A stretch of DNA of 64,000 nt from Strobilurus pachycystidiatus (GCA_019915135.1 JAHLMK010000014.1:1240001-1304000); one strand, 5' to 3'; shown: positions 11,234 to 22,858, counted from the stretch's first letter. Made by a program: numbers and translations. Notes: generated from the letters alone by a model not told the origin.

Positions 11234-12603
11234 GGTTGAATAAAGAGGTGAGTGGCGCGGAGGTGGTGGGAGTGAAGAATGAAAGCTCAGAAAGCCCCGG
11301 AGAGCCTGTTATCACGTGGGGGTATGTTTACCCAGTGCGAACATGGCCAAATAATGGCGCTACCGGATTGGGCAATGAAAGAGAGCCAAATAATGCACGA
11401 TTCGGTGGACAGAGTGTGGGGAATGGCCTACGCAAGCATGTGGTGATTCCGGTGGCCTGCGACTTGCGAGGTAGAAGTTCACGCAAGGTCCTGATTCAAA
11501 CGACAGTATCAGCCATCTAGAGGAGACAGCAGTGAGTAACCGATGATACTCAATGATAGAGTAGCTCGACAAACATATGTAACGACTTCCTTTTAGTCCG
11601 AAGATACATTTGATCAAAGTGTGGCGCAATGCACATTGTTCAACGCAGTCAACTTTTTGATCGCAGAGCAAAGAACCATAGGCCGGAGCCAATAGCACGG
11701 GAGATTTCGGGGGGAGGAAATTGAGCTTTTCCCTCCCAAGAGGACTTGGCTCGACACAAACCGAGCGTGTTCCCTGTTACAATTCACTTTTCGCGACAAC
11801 AACCCAAAGATGGGACACACGTACCCGATGTTACGTCACATTAACCTATATCCCAAGCGTTGACAAAGATGAGGCACCCTCCGAACAAGAGGCGGGTAGA
11901 GGCGCAAGGTTGTCAAACTACTCAATAAGCGCCATCGTAAACGATAAAGGTTCCGCTTCACTGGGTATTTGCCCTCGTCAGTAGGTTGCTAGTGATGCGC
12001 TGGCCGCAAACAATGATTTTTGTCTGGTGACAACAAAACCTAGAGAATGAGAATGCGCCGACTCGGAAGTCCAGATAAATCGAAAGTTTCCAGCCCGAGA
12101 AAATTCAGCCTGGAAGAAGGACTTGCATCCCGGACCCAGACACACAGATGGCCTGCTCGTTGATTTCCTTGGATTCGCAAAGGGAAAACGATTTCACAGC
12201 TTAGCGATACGCGGATGCTAGCATGCGTAGGTTCGAAGGACGCGCAATAGTCAAGTCGACTACCGTAGACTCCCGGGGCCCACGATATGCCCACTGCCCG
12301 CTTTGATGGTTCCGATTCCACGACAAGTAAAGTATACGCTACGCAGTCTTAGAGTGCGTGTCCAGACCCCACGACGAAAAATTTTCGGAAGGCAGAGGGA
12401 GCGAAAGGAACTTTGGATGCCAGCCAAAATTGCGTGGATGCCAGTATGGTCCGCGACGAGTGACAAGTAGCCCGAGAGAGTGCATGGTAGTCTCGAAAGC
12501 ATTCTCCAGCCTGCTCGGCGTAGAAGAGAATTCGTAAGACCGAGATGGGGAAGGAGCGGAGCGGATGGAGGATGAATTCTGATGCCCCTCAAAAGTCGCA
12601 CTT
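11234..12603. other. duplicated promoter and intergenic DNA of the left arm
   Basis: No gene seen. Blocks here recur inverted in 14296-15452, for example CCTCCCAAGAGGACTTG near 11735 (right arm near 14940) and the GATTCCGGTGGCCTGCGACT region near 11443. Confidence 0.6.
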
Positions 12604-12853
12604 TCCGATGCTTCTTCAGGCATACGATGCACATCCCTGTGGGCTTGTTTGTTTCCTAGTGCAAGCATGGATTCAAAGCATCGAATTCCGCAACGTTACA
12701 ATCTCTCACTACTACAACTACACTTCCTCCATGGCGTGCCCGTAGACCGAAGCATCTATATTGACTGGCATATACAGTAACATAGTAAGCATAGCATAAT
12801 GTAGACCGTCGTCTATAATTTTGTTCGAACCCTCAAGACAACCAACCGCTTGC

Positions 12854-14026
12854 CTAGAGCTTGCCGATGGAAGCATTGTTGACGCTCTGGCCAGCAGCCT
12901 TGGCGCGCTTGCGCAACATCTGTGTGGACTTGTTGCCACGGAGACCTCCACCCCAGTGGCGGCGCTGCTCCTCGTACTTGTCGGAAAAGTTGGCCTTGGC
13001 GGCGCTGACGAGGGTGGCGAGCTCGCGCTGGTCCTCGCTCTTGACGTCCTGTAGGGCGACGACGGCGGCGGTCTTCTTGTGAACGACCGTGCCGAGACGG
13101 GCCTTGCCCTTGACGATAACGTAGGGGACACCCATCTTGCGGCAGAGGGCGGGGAGGTAGACGACGAGCTCGATGGGGTCGACGTCGTGGGCGATGACGA
13201 CGAGCGAGGCTTTCTTGGCCTCGATGAGGGCGACGATGTGGTTGAGGCCGTACTTGACGAAGAGAGGCTTCTTGGTCTCCTGCGCGATTCGTTAGATGAG
13301 CTAGGATGCAGTGTCTTCGCACTAACCTCCTTCTTGTCGTCGGCGACGGCAGCAGCAGTAGCGGTGAGACGCTCCTTCTTCTCAGCGGTGGTCTCGGGGC
13401 GGTACTTGTTCAACAGCTTGAAGAGCTGGATCGCAGTGTTCTTGTCGAGAGTGTGGGAGAACTGGGCGAGAGCAGGGGGAACCTTCAGGCGCTGGTTGAG
13501 GATGACCTTCTGGCGCTGGAGGCGGACATATTCGGGCCACTTGACGAAGCGGGTCAAGTCGGTGGTGTGCTGGATGTCCTGGCCTGCAGGGGAGTAAGTA
13601 TTGCGCGACAATGAATTAGAGCAATCTACGCACCGATACCAAAGTTCTTGGGCTTGGCCTCGAAGAGAGGGTTCTTCTTGGCCTTGGTCGCCTTGCTGGC
13701 TCCAAAGGGAGCGGCAGCGGGCTTCTTGGCGGATCCAGACTTGGCGGCTTTGGGCTGGTCATTGAGACGAAGCAATCAGCATGATATTCTGATTTTCTTG
13801 TGCTCCGGAGCTCTAGCGCCTGCATCTCTCGATGCAGGCCCAGCAGACAGTGCTTCATCGCCGCAGCTCAGCGACTAATTCGATTGGCTGGTGTGGTCTA
13901 GACGAAAAGTTATTCACCGACGAAAGTCATCCTCGCAAAGACGTACCATCCAGCGCATTACGCGCCCGTTCTCGATGGAATGACCACTGGGCTAGAGCGC
14001 CAGCAGCACCGCAAGCGACTCACCAT
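12854..14026 (-). CDS. RPL8: 60S ribosomal protein eL8 (L7a/Rpl8)
   Basis: Four exons (14026-14024, 13754-13634, 13583-13327, 13279-12854) give 268 residues, the usual eL8 length. Exon 1 is the ATG alone, followed by a 269-nt intron, a common fungal ribosomal-protein arrangement. Diagnostic segments are [35 protein letters not shown], the L7Ae-fold core [20 protein letters not shown] with [17 protein letters not shown], and RRHWGGG near the end. eL8 binds 25S rRNA in the large subunit. It is the only gene in the loop of the inverted duplication, and its flanks diverge into HMG-box-like genes on both sides. Codon use is strongly GC3-biased, as for a highly expressed gene. Confidence 0.96.
13818..13839. 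other. perfect hairpin in eL8 intron 1
   Basis: On the minus (transcribed) strand the intron reads GCCTGCATC, GAGA, GATGCAGGC: a 9-bp perfect stem closed by a GNRA-type tetraloop. It could be structural in the pre-mRNA. No convincing box C/D or H/ACA snoRNA was found around it. Confidence 0.5.
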
Positions 14027-14295
14027 TTTTGAGCGGTCTTGAGGGCGTCTTGAGGGAGGAGGAAGAGGGCGGGATGCGGCGTCGGGCAAGCTGAGAAATC
14101 CTGGGAAAGCTGCGAAAGATTTATTGATGCCGCTTCGGCATAAGCTGACTCAGCGGAAAGATGCGTCGTCGGACCGACTCGGACGAGCCTGGCCTCTTAC
14201 TTCGAGTCTTGTTTGCGGAAAAGTCGCAGCTTGATGCACTCCGCTTCGTTGCTCTCAATCACTGATGCATGGTTGGACGAGAAAAACTTGACAGA

Positions 14296-15452
14296 GCGAC
14301 TCTCGAGCGGCATCAAAATTTTCCTTCCTTTCCTTCCCTATTCTCGATCTCTTCGACGCTGTGCAGGCTGGATGCTTTCGAGACTGCGCAAACTCTCTTG
14401 GGCTACCTGTCTCGCGTCGCGGACCATACGAGAATTGGAACCGGTACGGAATCTGGCTCGGAAGCTAAGGTTTACGATGTTATGACGGTCGGGCAACCGA
14501 CTTATCATGTGCCATGCATCCGCGTATGACTGAAGAGCTGTCTTATCTTTGCGGCTACTTGGTTTTTGAGGAGTGCAACTTATGTACTCTATGTTCATTT
14601 TGCAAAATTCCGTCTAGAGTGTCCAGTTGGAGACCTACCAGCCCCCGTCCTACCTGGAGCTTTGTCGTTCTACTATCCTGCTCTCGGTATTGTGTCTCTG
14701 GTCAAATATCAAAGAGCTATGTACGCCACACTTTGATCAGAAACGTTGGAAACTCTGGCGGTACCATATCCGGCGCTCGGAGCGGATTTTGTGACAATCC
14801 GTGTCTTGCTAAGAGGCTGCCTCGTCTTCGTGAATGCTTGGAGTACACAGTCATGTAATCTAATCTCCGGGGTGTGTGCTATCTTGTGCTCTTCTCGTGA
14901 ACAGAGAATCGCAACAGGCCCGGTTTGTGTCGAAACAAGTCCTCTTGGGAGGGTAAAGCTCACTTCTCTCTCCCGAAATCTCCCGTCCTAAAGGTCTCGG
15001 CCTTGGCCTTTGCTCTGCAATCAAAGAGCTTACTGCGTCGATCAATTCGCATGTGCGCCACACTTCGAACAAAGTTATCTTCGAATAAAGGCAAGTCGGT
15101 ATATATGTTGTCTCAGCTGCTATATCATATACTATGATCAATCACTCATAGTTGTCCCCTCCAGGTGGCTGATACTGTCGTTGAATCAAGACCTTGCGTG
15201 AATTTGTATCTCGCAAGTCTCAGGCCACCGGGATCTCCGAGCACCTGCGTAGGCCATTCCTTGCATTCTGTCCACCATATGGTGCACTATTTAGCTCTTT
15301 TTTATTGCCCAATCTGGTATGTAGTTAGCGCCAATATTTGGTCATGTTCGCACTGGGTAAACATACCCCCACGTGATAAAAGGCTCTCTGGGGCTTCTGA
15401 GCTTTCATTCTTCACTCCCACCACCTCCGCGCCACTCACCTTCTTACTCACC
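14296..15452. other. duplicated promoter and intergenic DNA of the right arm
   Basis: No gene seen. It mirrors 11234-12603 and holds the upstream region of the right-arm HMG-box-like gene. Confidence 0.6.
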
Positions 15453-16516
15453 ATGCCGAGGGCCAGCCGCACACCCCAACATACCCATGCCACCGTCCAG
15501 TTGCCGACTGTAACGCAGGTCGACGAGCTACTACAGAAGCCCGACGACGCGGCAAAGAATCGCATCTTAGAGAAAGTGAAGGCGGGCTTTGGGTTGAGGC
15601 GAGACGGTGAGCCGAAGCGCCCATCCAACCTTTGGGTCATTGCTCGAGGAGAGTTCGCGAAGAATGCCAGCGTGCAGGCCCAGGCCGAGGCGATGAAGGA
15701 CGCGCGCGTGGGAGCCTCGCAGGCGTACGTCTTCTCAGGGAGCACACCAACTATAAGGAAGCTTGCGGCGGTATCTCATATCGCTGGGTTCCATTGGGAC
15801 TTGATCAAGGGAGCGGACAACGAGGTCTACGCGTTCTGGACGCGCCTGGCGACTGACGTCGAGTCGGCGCATAAGGATCAATTCCCGAAATTCAAGTATC
15901 TGGCCAAAGGGCCGCCGAGCGTCGAAGAGGTCGAGAACACAGACTTGCCACCGCTACTGGACAACGACGGCGCGGATCTTTCCAACGTCGTTAACAGCTC
16001 CAGCGTCCCCGCTGCGCACCCCGTCTATCCGCCTCGACATGCCACCAGCTCCCTTTCACCCGAGCCGCGGCGCCCCACACCTTCCTCCTCCGCGACGACG
16101 CCAACGCATGATGCGCTCGCGTTTCAATTCGGTCAAGGGGACCAGCGACCGTTCACCTTCACGGCGCCCCAGGTAGTTATCAAATTGTAATCGTCGCGAT
16201 CAATGCTGACCACATTGTCTCTCCAGTCCAACGATTACCTGACGAGCTACCACAACGGTGGGACCTACGACACAGCCTTTGACCCCTACTCCCACATCCC
16301 TCAAGTCAATGCGCCACCTGTAGAATACGACTTCCAAACAATGGAGTCCGTCCTCACGCCCGCTTTCTTCGACGGACTCTTCTTCGACTTTGGCTCGGAC
16401 TTCGCAGAACAGGTATGTCGCCTTTCCTCGTGAGATGGTTTTTAACTGACAATGCCCACCAGCTCGACGCCCAATGCAGAGATTTGCGCATCGAGGACTT
16501 TGACTATCCCTGCTAG
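15453..16516 (+). CDS. HMG-box-like protein, right-arm copy
   Basis: Three exons (15453-16172, 16227-16412, 16463-16516; introns 54 and 50 nt) give 319 residues. The HMG-type signature covers residues about 55-150: KRPSNLWVIARGEF, then SHIAGFHWDLI, FWTRLATDVESAHK and FPKFKYLAK. The C-terminal half is Pro/Ser/Thr-rich (SSLSPEPRRPTPSSS) and ends with an acidic, aromatic stretch. Likely a sequence-specific DNA-binding regulator; targets are unknown. The ATG at 15453 is fixed by alignment with the left-arm copy, where the same Met follows a similar leader. Differences between the copies are scattered substitutions without frameshifts, suggesting both are under selection. About 480 bp without a gene follow. 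Confidence 0.65.
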
Positions 16517-16992
16517 AAAGTGGATGCGAACGACTACATTACGAACTGCGATGATTGTATCCCAATACCCTACATCATAGTTACCCATCACTGTCCCGGA
16601 CCTTCGGTATTTGTATTGCTACCTACTTATAATTATTTGTGTATTCATATCTGCTCTACCTGTCTCGTGTATTGACCCCCATTTCATCAAATGATACAAG
16701 CTATTTGTTCATTTTGCGCGTCAGGTACTTTTACTCCGCAGCATGTGCAGGCTGTGTCCTCCTGCTGTTGAGGCATATCTTGTGAGTGTCGAGTCCGAGG
16801 GAGTTCGGCCGCTTGTCTCCACACACTAAAGCCGTATCCAGTCCACCAATGTGGGAGCCATCGAGCAACAGCATCTCCCAGTGTCTTCCATTTTCTCAAA
16901 GGCAAAGGGCCCGTGTAGTAATAGAGCCAAGCGAATCCATTCTCAAACGAAAAATACAACGGGATAGATATAACTGTTTACTCGACAAAAGT

Positions 16993-19114
16993 TCAGAAGA
17001 AAACACGTTCGTCGTTCGATGACAAAGTATGGATGTCCCGGATGTTCCTCTCACTTGGCTTCCTGATGGACATATGCTCTCGAAGCGGCCCATGACCATA
17101 AATCCTCTTCGGAGATGTCGTCACAAAAGTAGTGCGTAGTCCTTCCGGTACAGGCATCGGACTGCTGGTGGCGGTGCCGTGGATGCCGTGCTCCGTGACG
17201 AAAGTGTCTTTGACATTCAGAGGCCCTCTCAGAGTCTGGGGAGAGCTCGCATTCGCGCTATGCCCCACGGACTCGTCTATCTGTTCACGAAGAGTCTGTA
17301 TCTGGTCTTTGAGAACCGACTTAAAGGAGGGTTTATCGCCTTCTATACCCGCTAGAGTTACCAGAGTTGCCACACTGTGAGACGTTGAATCATCAAGTGC
17401 AGTAGACGTGATGACCACATACAAGGCTTCCTTCAGGTACGCATAGCTGAATTTGTCGGTAATGGCAGCGACCTCGTCCACCAGCTCATCGGGGAACGAG
17501 ATCTCTTTGTTGTGTTGCAGCTTGTTCTGCCAATACTTGGCGTAGAGTGCGCGTTCTTCTTTGTCTGGGTCATCGAACAAGCTGTGCCATGTTTATAGGT
17601 CACAACTATAGCCACTAATTCGGTAGGATGGACGTACAACTTCCTGTCGAATCTACTTGGCCGTTCGCCCAACCCCGGATCCAAACGTTCGAAGTGATTC
17701 GTAGTGCCAATCAGCAAGAGACCATCATTTCCCTCCAAACCGTCCAACTGATTCAAGAAGTAGGATCTGTTGGAATCGTCGATGAGACTGTCCAAGTCTT
17801 CGAGAATGATGACGCATGGGGCGAGTTGGCGTGCTTTACCGAAGACCAGGGACATGCCCTCTTCGTCGCCCAGGTATGCTTGGAACGAAGTCTTAAGAAA
17901 GTGAAGGCTCAGGCGCCGAGACTACATACTGTGAAAAGACTTGACGTAGAGAGGATTGAGGCCCTTCTCGTCACATTCCTTGATGATGGCCTTGATGCTG
18001 ATAGTCTTCCCGTTACCTAAACCTCGATGAGACGAGGGACTGACAAGTGGGAGTATGGTTACTACCCGGGGGACCGAACATAATCATACCGCGCTACGAC
18101 TGATTTAAGTAGCAATCAAATGAGTGTGTCGAAAAGCGAAACAGACCTTCCACGGGATGGCAAGTTTCTTGTATATCCTCTCAGAGTCAAAGAACCCGTA
18201 GATGTCCTTACGAAAGGAACTCTTGAAGTCGTCTTTCAGGATGACATCGTCCCAGTTGGCTTTCTGGACCTCTTCCCACATCGCGGTACTCTTCTGCCAC
18301 GAGCTTTGATCGAATACCCATACTTCCTGATGGAGCTCTTGACTCCATATGCCTGCCTCTGTCATAAGAGCCCGCGCAGGAGCCTCGGGACCTGGAAAAA
18401 TTCGTGAAGATGGTGAAAAAGGTTCATGGCCACGAGATGTACCATCGTGAATGAGGTAAACCTGGATATGAGAGAAGCCGTCATCACCAACGGGACACTG
18501 TATGCGGCGTCTCAGAGCCGTCGAAGGAAAACGGAAGCTTGGTATTCACCTTGACTAGGTACAGCATGAAGTCGTATGCCTAGAATGGGCGGGCGCCCCG
18601 GGCATGAATTAGTTTCAGTGCGCGTGACGTTTTGTATCATCATGGTACCTGCCAAGCAACGCGGAAGGCTCCCAGTTCCACGACCTCTTCCAGGATTCCG
18701 GGACGCGGGTTGGAGTTTCGCGCCAGAGGCACGAACCCAAGTCTAGTAACTAGTTGAGAGGCATCCATAGGCACCTTCACCATGCCAGGGTACTCGAAAA
18801 AGTGGAGACTGTAGTCTGAGGACATGACGACGGAGTGTTTAGGATACAGCTTGCGCAAGGCATGAAGACTACAGGACGAGGTTAAGTTTTTGATCATACA
18901 GCCAGACATGAGTTGCCTTACGCAAAATGAGAAGGTTCTTTGTGTTTTGCAGAGGCTACGTTGCGAGCTTCAAAGAGTTCCCGCCTGGTCTGGAGTGCTA
19001 CGTACCATGCTCCTGCCATTCCTTGAAAAAGGCATTGCCTTCCTTCAAGTCACCAGAATCTTGCTCGCTGAACCAGACTTTGACGAAGGGATCCTCAGAG
19101 ATAGCACTGGACAT
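16993..19114 (-). CDS. BCS1-like AAA ATPase
   Basis: A multi-exon gene on the minus strand, starting at ATG 19114 (MSSAISEDPFVKVWF). The N-terminal part precedes a BCS1-like linker (ANWDDVILKDDFKSSFRKDI) and the AAA core. Walker A is GPPGNGKT, assembled across an intron near 18008-18055. Walker B is CVIILEDLDSLID, sensor 1 is GTTNH and the arginine finger is in PSRFDRK. The C-terminal 120 residues are Ser/Thr/Pro-rich. These ATPases form ring hexamers that unfold or translocate proteins. No clear transmembrane segment or mitochondrial presequence was found, so it is probably one of the expanded cytosolic BCS1-like proteins of mushrooms rather than BCS1 itself. The left-arm paralogue is a pseudogene. 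Confidence 0.85.
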
Positions 19115-19700
19115 GACTGTTAGCTGGGAAGTTGGGTGAACATCAGACGCGCAGTTATTAAATACACAATAGAGTCGGTGACGTGTTTCTCGCCACGATA
19201 GGCCCTCGGACTCTACCCGGACGCTACCCGTGAGGTTTATCGCATTGAGAAGGCGAGAATTCAATCGTTCTCACATTGAGAGGGTTTGAGAGAATCCTTG
19301 TCGTACATTCAAGCCTTTGGGGTTGGCTTAGACTTGAAGTCTGGGCATGTCATGTTTTGTCAACCTGGATGCGATGAAGGACCGCGAAACCGTAGATACA
19401 TACCAGTGCGTTGCGGCTTATCATCACGCACATCGTCGACGTCGCCAATTGACGTAGCCCTTACTTCCGAGCCTAAAGCGCGCCTGGAGTCTGGAGTCTG
19501 ATCATGACTGACCATGATGGTGAGGTTGACTGCGATTCTGCGAACACCGAAATGAGCATGGCATTGATGGCAATGTCAGGGACGACTCAATCCCACGTTG
19601 CGACCGTTGCGACGGCCCGTGTACTGACGTACCGCTTCAATTTCTTCTCTCTCCACGGGCTCTCCACTGGACTACACTGCAAAAACTCTTGCGTAAATGG
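19115..19700. other. duplicated intergenic DNA of the right arm
   Basis: Mirrors 6454-6990. No gene supported. Confidence 0.5.
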
Positions 19701-19785
19701 ATGAAGGGAGAACTTACTCTCGCTGGTGTCTCTGAAGATTGTCCCGAAATTAGCTCTGTTACCCTGCCTAATGGCAGAGTTCATC
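19701..19785 (+). pseudogene. truncated copy of DUF6697 exon 1
   Basis: ATGAAGGGAGAACTTACTCT and the following 65 bp match exon 1 of the DUF6697 gene (6453-6370): ELTLAGVSEDC is shared. Similarity stops near 19785, so only the start codon and about 28 codons were duplicated. This marks the outer breakpoint. Confidence 0.75.
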
Positions 19786-19789
19786 ATGG

Positions 19790-19926
19790 AGATGTTGGAT
19801 CCCGTCGTCCCGAGGCCGAGTGACACGGCATTGCGTTCCAGCGTGATCAAGGAGTACCTGGAGGAGGTCTACGAAGAGCTCGGGCAATACGCTCAGTCCC
19901 AGCCGAGCCCGTCCGCCGAGAATTGA
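19790..19926 (+). pseudogene. possible C-terminal remnant of an older gene
   Basis: Immediately after the breakpoint an open frame reads DPVVPRPSDTALRSSVIKEY and LEEVYEELGQYAQSQPSPSAEN to a TGA at 19926, with codon use like real genes. It has no start of its own. It may be the 3' end of a gene truncated when the duplication formed. Not recognised. Confidence 0.3.
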
Positions 19927-20405
19927 CGCCTTTCATCATCGCAAACCCCCTGCCCACCATCGCACCCTGTCGTCACTATACTCTCCCTATACATCTCCCT
20001 ACATTGGTCTCTCGTCTTTCATCTTGCTATCTCTCTTATCTCTCTTTTTTTTTTTTTTTTTTTTCTTCTCTTTTCTGTAGCTTCCTGGGGTCGTTTCACG
20101 AACCCACTGCCTACCTAGAGGGCATGCCGCCCACCTCCTTCCCCACTATGCTCTATTTCTTTATATACACCTAGTATTAGTTCCGTCACAGCCATACCTA
20201 CATACACGTACATATCGTGGACACATAGGCCGTCAAACGGCCTGCACGCCACGTAAAATAGGAACAAATCAATCAATCAATCAATGGCAGCCAAACCTAG
20301 GGCGACTCTCAAAACAAGTTCGCCAACTGCCTTATGTGGTTACTTTTGTACAGTAATACTTGCCACCATTCGTAATATCAATGCGGCTTTGATACGTTCC
20401 CACAC
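19927..20405. other. non-coding; poly-T tract
   Basis: Holds a run of about 19 T near 20046-20064 and an (AATC) microsatellite near 20268-20283. No gene. Confidence 0.6.
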
Positions 20406-20848
20406 TACCGTAAGCGGATGGGCCAAGGATGGTTTTCGAATTTTTCGACCTTGGTCCAAGTGTCATCTGGGTGGTCAGCCGTTCGAGTACCGGTGTCAAC
20501 CACAAATACATGTTCTTTTTATATATGTTGTAGACTACTGTGGCGCACAAATAGACGAGGCAGGGAGCTTTGAATGATGTCCAGTAATGTGTTAGAGGTC
20601 CGTTAGAGTGGCGCACGAGCTCGAGGTCAGGTTGACCCGCGGGAGTAACATGGTCACACCTGTCACGGATGCGTGAGCCCGCGCACTCTTGGGCCCATAT
20701 CTCCTCGGGCTTGTTCACTGTAGTGAGAGGAGGCATGGAACCATTAGATATAATGTATATACACATTCTAGAGCTTATATCATATGGATTTGTTGCCCCT
20801 ACAAAGAATAAATCCATTACTTTCCGGTACTCCCGGGTGACCTTCCTG
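20406..20848 (+). repeat. 443-bp dispersed repeat, copy 1 (SINE-like candidate)
   Basis: Identical over its full length, by eye, to the reverse complement of 41894-42336. Near its left end it carries CGTTCGAGTAC, 9 of 11 matches to the RNA polymerase III B box, and a weaker A-box-like TGGTCCAAGTG upstream. This would fit a tRNA-derived SINE, but no target duplication or 3' tail repeat is obvious. The open frames in it are by-products. Confidence 0.75.
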
Positions 20849-20974
20849 TTTTGGCCATGGGGCACATGACCAGATCAAATCAACGAGCGCGCGACGTTGA
20901 TGCCAATGACTTGCTTCTGCCCATCATCACCAACCGCTGCTCTGCTTCCATCCACCACTTTCTTCTACCGGGTC

Positions 20975-21901
20975 ATGCCAGAGAATAAAGAGCTTAGGGC
21001 TGCCTACATCATGATTCTCCATTGGTTCAACTCCCTCAAAGAGGCTGGCATGCTCCACCTTCTGCTCTCTGACATCTGGATCGACTCGACGGGCAAGGAG
21101 GCGGAACGTGCTAGGAGCTCTGACTCAAGTAGCAAGTCTGCCCACGAACTTCCCTTCCCTATCACGTCTTCCTGCACTGCGCAACGCGGACCTCCCAGCG
21201 GCCAAAAACCCTTATATCCACCTTCTCTCAAACGCGCCAAAATTGAGATCCGAGACGCGTCGTTGGACCTCATTGACTTTGAGTTCAACCCTCGGAACAT
21301 CATCCTGCACTTTCAGTCCGAATCTTGTGGCGATCTTTGGTTACAAGTGCATATTTCTTTATATCGGGTGATTTCTGGCCACTCAAATGCTATTCTTTGT
21401 AGATACAGTTTCTCACTCATACTGTAGTACAGATCTACCGCCGTGAAGACTGGTGTGAGAGTGTCTGTAAGACAAAATCTACGGTGAGCAACGACAACAT
21501 CTCCATCATGCATCCGACCGACGCTGATGTTCGAATCCATCTCAGCATCGCGGATTTCGTGTAGGTATGGCTCTTGATTTTGACAAATGGATAGTCGCAT
21601 TCTTGACACTAGATAATGTCTTCACAGTGCGTGTGCGCGCTTCTCTTCTTCCAGCAGTTGACTCAGACTCACGCTTAGCCATATTACGCGAGCACCAGAG
21701 ACGAACTTCCCGCTCAGCATGTTGATGTCTACACTGACTTTGAGCAATGGCTAGAGGGTGCTGTGGACTGGGCCCGGCGGCGTGCTAAAGATGGCACAAA
21801 GCCGCGCTCAGGGTATGCAATCACTGCTGTTAGAGAGGCCCGGGATATCTGGGGTGGTGTAGGAGTCTATACTGCGAACGAACTCTTCTTTCTAGCTGGT
21901 G
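20975..21901 (+). pseudogene. 5' part of a gene split by the Plavaka element
   Basis: Exons start at ATG 20975 (MPENKELRAAYIMILHWFNS); exon 1 ends at 21346 and exon 2 starts at 21433. A last exon from about 21680 encodes PYYASTRDELPAQHVDVYTD and AVDWARRRAKDGTKP, ending VYTANELFFLA just before 21901. Coding stops where the 11.75-kb transposon begins, and a compatible frame resumes at about 33730. Removing the element and one TG copy recreates a normal intron donor, GTGAGT, at this point. The protein is not recognised. The gene may be inactive, or may still splice over an 11.8-kb intron because the donor now reads GTGCAT. Confidence 0.6.
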
Positions 21902-21934
21902 CATCTGGAAACACCCTATAGCATTAAAGTAATT
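21902..21934 (+). repeat. left terminal inverted repeat of the Plavaka element
   Basis: Starts CATCTGGAAACACCC. It pairs with 33624-33656 on the other strand, with three mismatches in the first 28 positions. The following 900 bp (to about 22800) hold no gene, only AT-rich subterminal repeats. Confidence 0.75.
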
Positions 21935-22858
21935 GAAAGAAAAATAAAGTATTTTAAAGTTTGGTAAGCTGCAAAGACAAAAAAGTACTTTAACCGAAGG
22001 TTACCTGAGTAATGGAGTTCAAAGCACTATCAAATACTTTTGACAGCTTTTTAAAGGGTGCTTAAGTCTAATAAAGTAGATGTCTCTGTTAACCTTCTAG
22101 TGAAGCACTTCTATAGCACTTCTATAGCACTTCTGTGATACTTTCGAAATATCTAGAAAGTATATGGGACCTCTCTATAAGCGCCGACGTGGTGCTTAGC
22201 AAGTGTTTTGAAGTCAAGGTTCCTGTTAACCTTCCTGTCAAGTACTTACGGAGCGCTCATTGAGCTTATAGCAAGCAATGTGTCAGCGCTCATCAAGCTT
22301 ATAGTAAGTCACACTCAAGCCTTCAATAAGCACTTCCGAAGACTCCCAAACTCCATGCATGTGAGAACCTTCCTGTAAAGTACATCATGAGCACTCTCAA
22401 AGCCTTCACACAGTACACATCAAGCGCTTGTAAAGTCCCGGAGAGATGATTCAAAACTCACTACTGAAGACGCTTTTCTTTTAAGTCATTGCACAGTTCT
22501 CCCAAAGCCGCTGGTTAGTGATCAAGAATCAGTTGTAAGCACTGTACAAGAGCTATACAAATACATTGAAAGTGCATTGAATACGCTTTGATAGACAGTC
22601 AAAGCTATGGCATATCAACACACATTTCGAGGCTCAAGCAAATTTGTCACACAATTGAAAAAGGATAAATCTGATAATATTGCAGGGGGCTACTTAAAGC
22701 TAACTACTACTATACTACTAGGGCACGAGACTGGTGAGATGGTATGCAGGCAATGCATTAAGGATGCAGATGTAAAAGTAGGAGTGATATAATAAGAACA
22801 ACGAATGTGGGTAGCACAGGGCAGGATGATTAGTGTGAGTATGAGTTGAACAGCCGAT

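Larger units (their letters stand above)
6365..12603. repeat. left arm of a large inverted duplication
   Basis: This arm matches the reverse complement of about 14295-19785. Anchors are the DUF6697 exon 1 copy (6365-6453 with 19701-19785), AAA ATPase sequence (6991-7442 with 18640-19114), a block at 8155-8200 with 16740-16790, the HMG-box-like gene (10179-11233 with 15453-16516), its promoter, and an inner block at 12480-12603 with 14295-14420. The arm has lost about 1.1 kb of the AAA gene and holds an F-box gene not seen in the other arm. Confidence 0.88.
14295..19785. repeat. right arm of the large inverted duplication
   Basis: Reverse-complement partner of 6365-12603. It retains the intact HMG-box-like gene, the intact AAA ATPase and a truncated DUF6697 first exon, and lacks the F-box gene. 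The eL8-proximal edge is near 14295, where GAGCGGCATCAAAATTTTCC matches the reverse complement near 12575-12590. Confidence 0.88.

Noticed and set aside
12718..13611. 297-codon minus-strand frame with long Ser/Arg-rich run
   Set aside because: It is the reading-through of intron 3 and the wrong frame of eL8 exon 4; low-complexity R/S/P comes from GC-rich codons in the other frame.
13755..14023. Possible box C/D snoRNA in eL8 intron 1
   Set aside because: GCGATGA and CTGA-like boxes exist, but the terminal stem does not pair and no known guide (for example U24-like) is present.
20332..20865. 177-codon minus-strand frame in the first copy of the repeat
   Set aside because: It is an open frame inside a dispersed repeat with no recognised domain; identity of the two copies reflects recent duplication, not selection on a protein.
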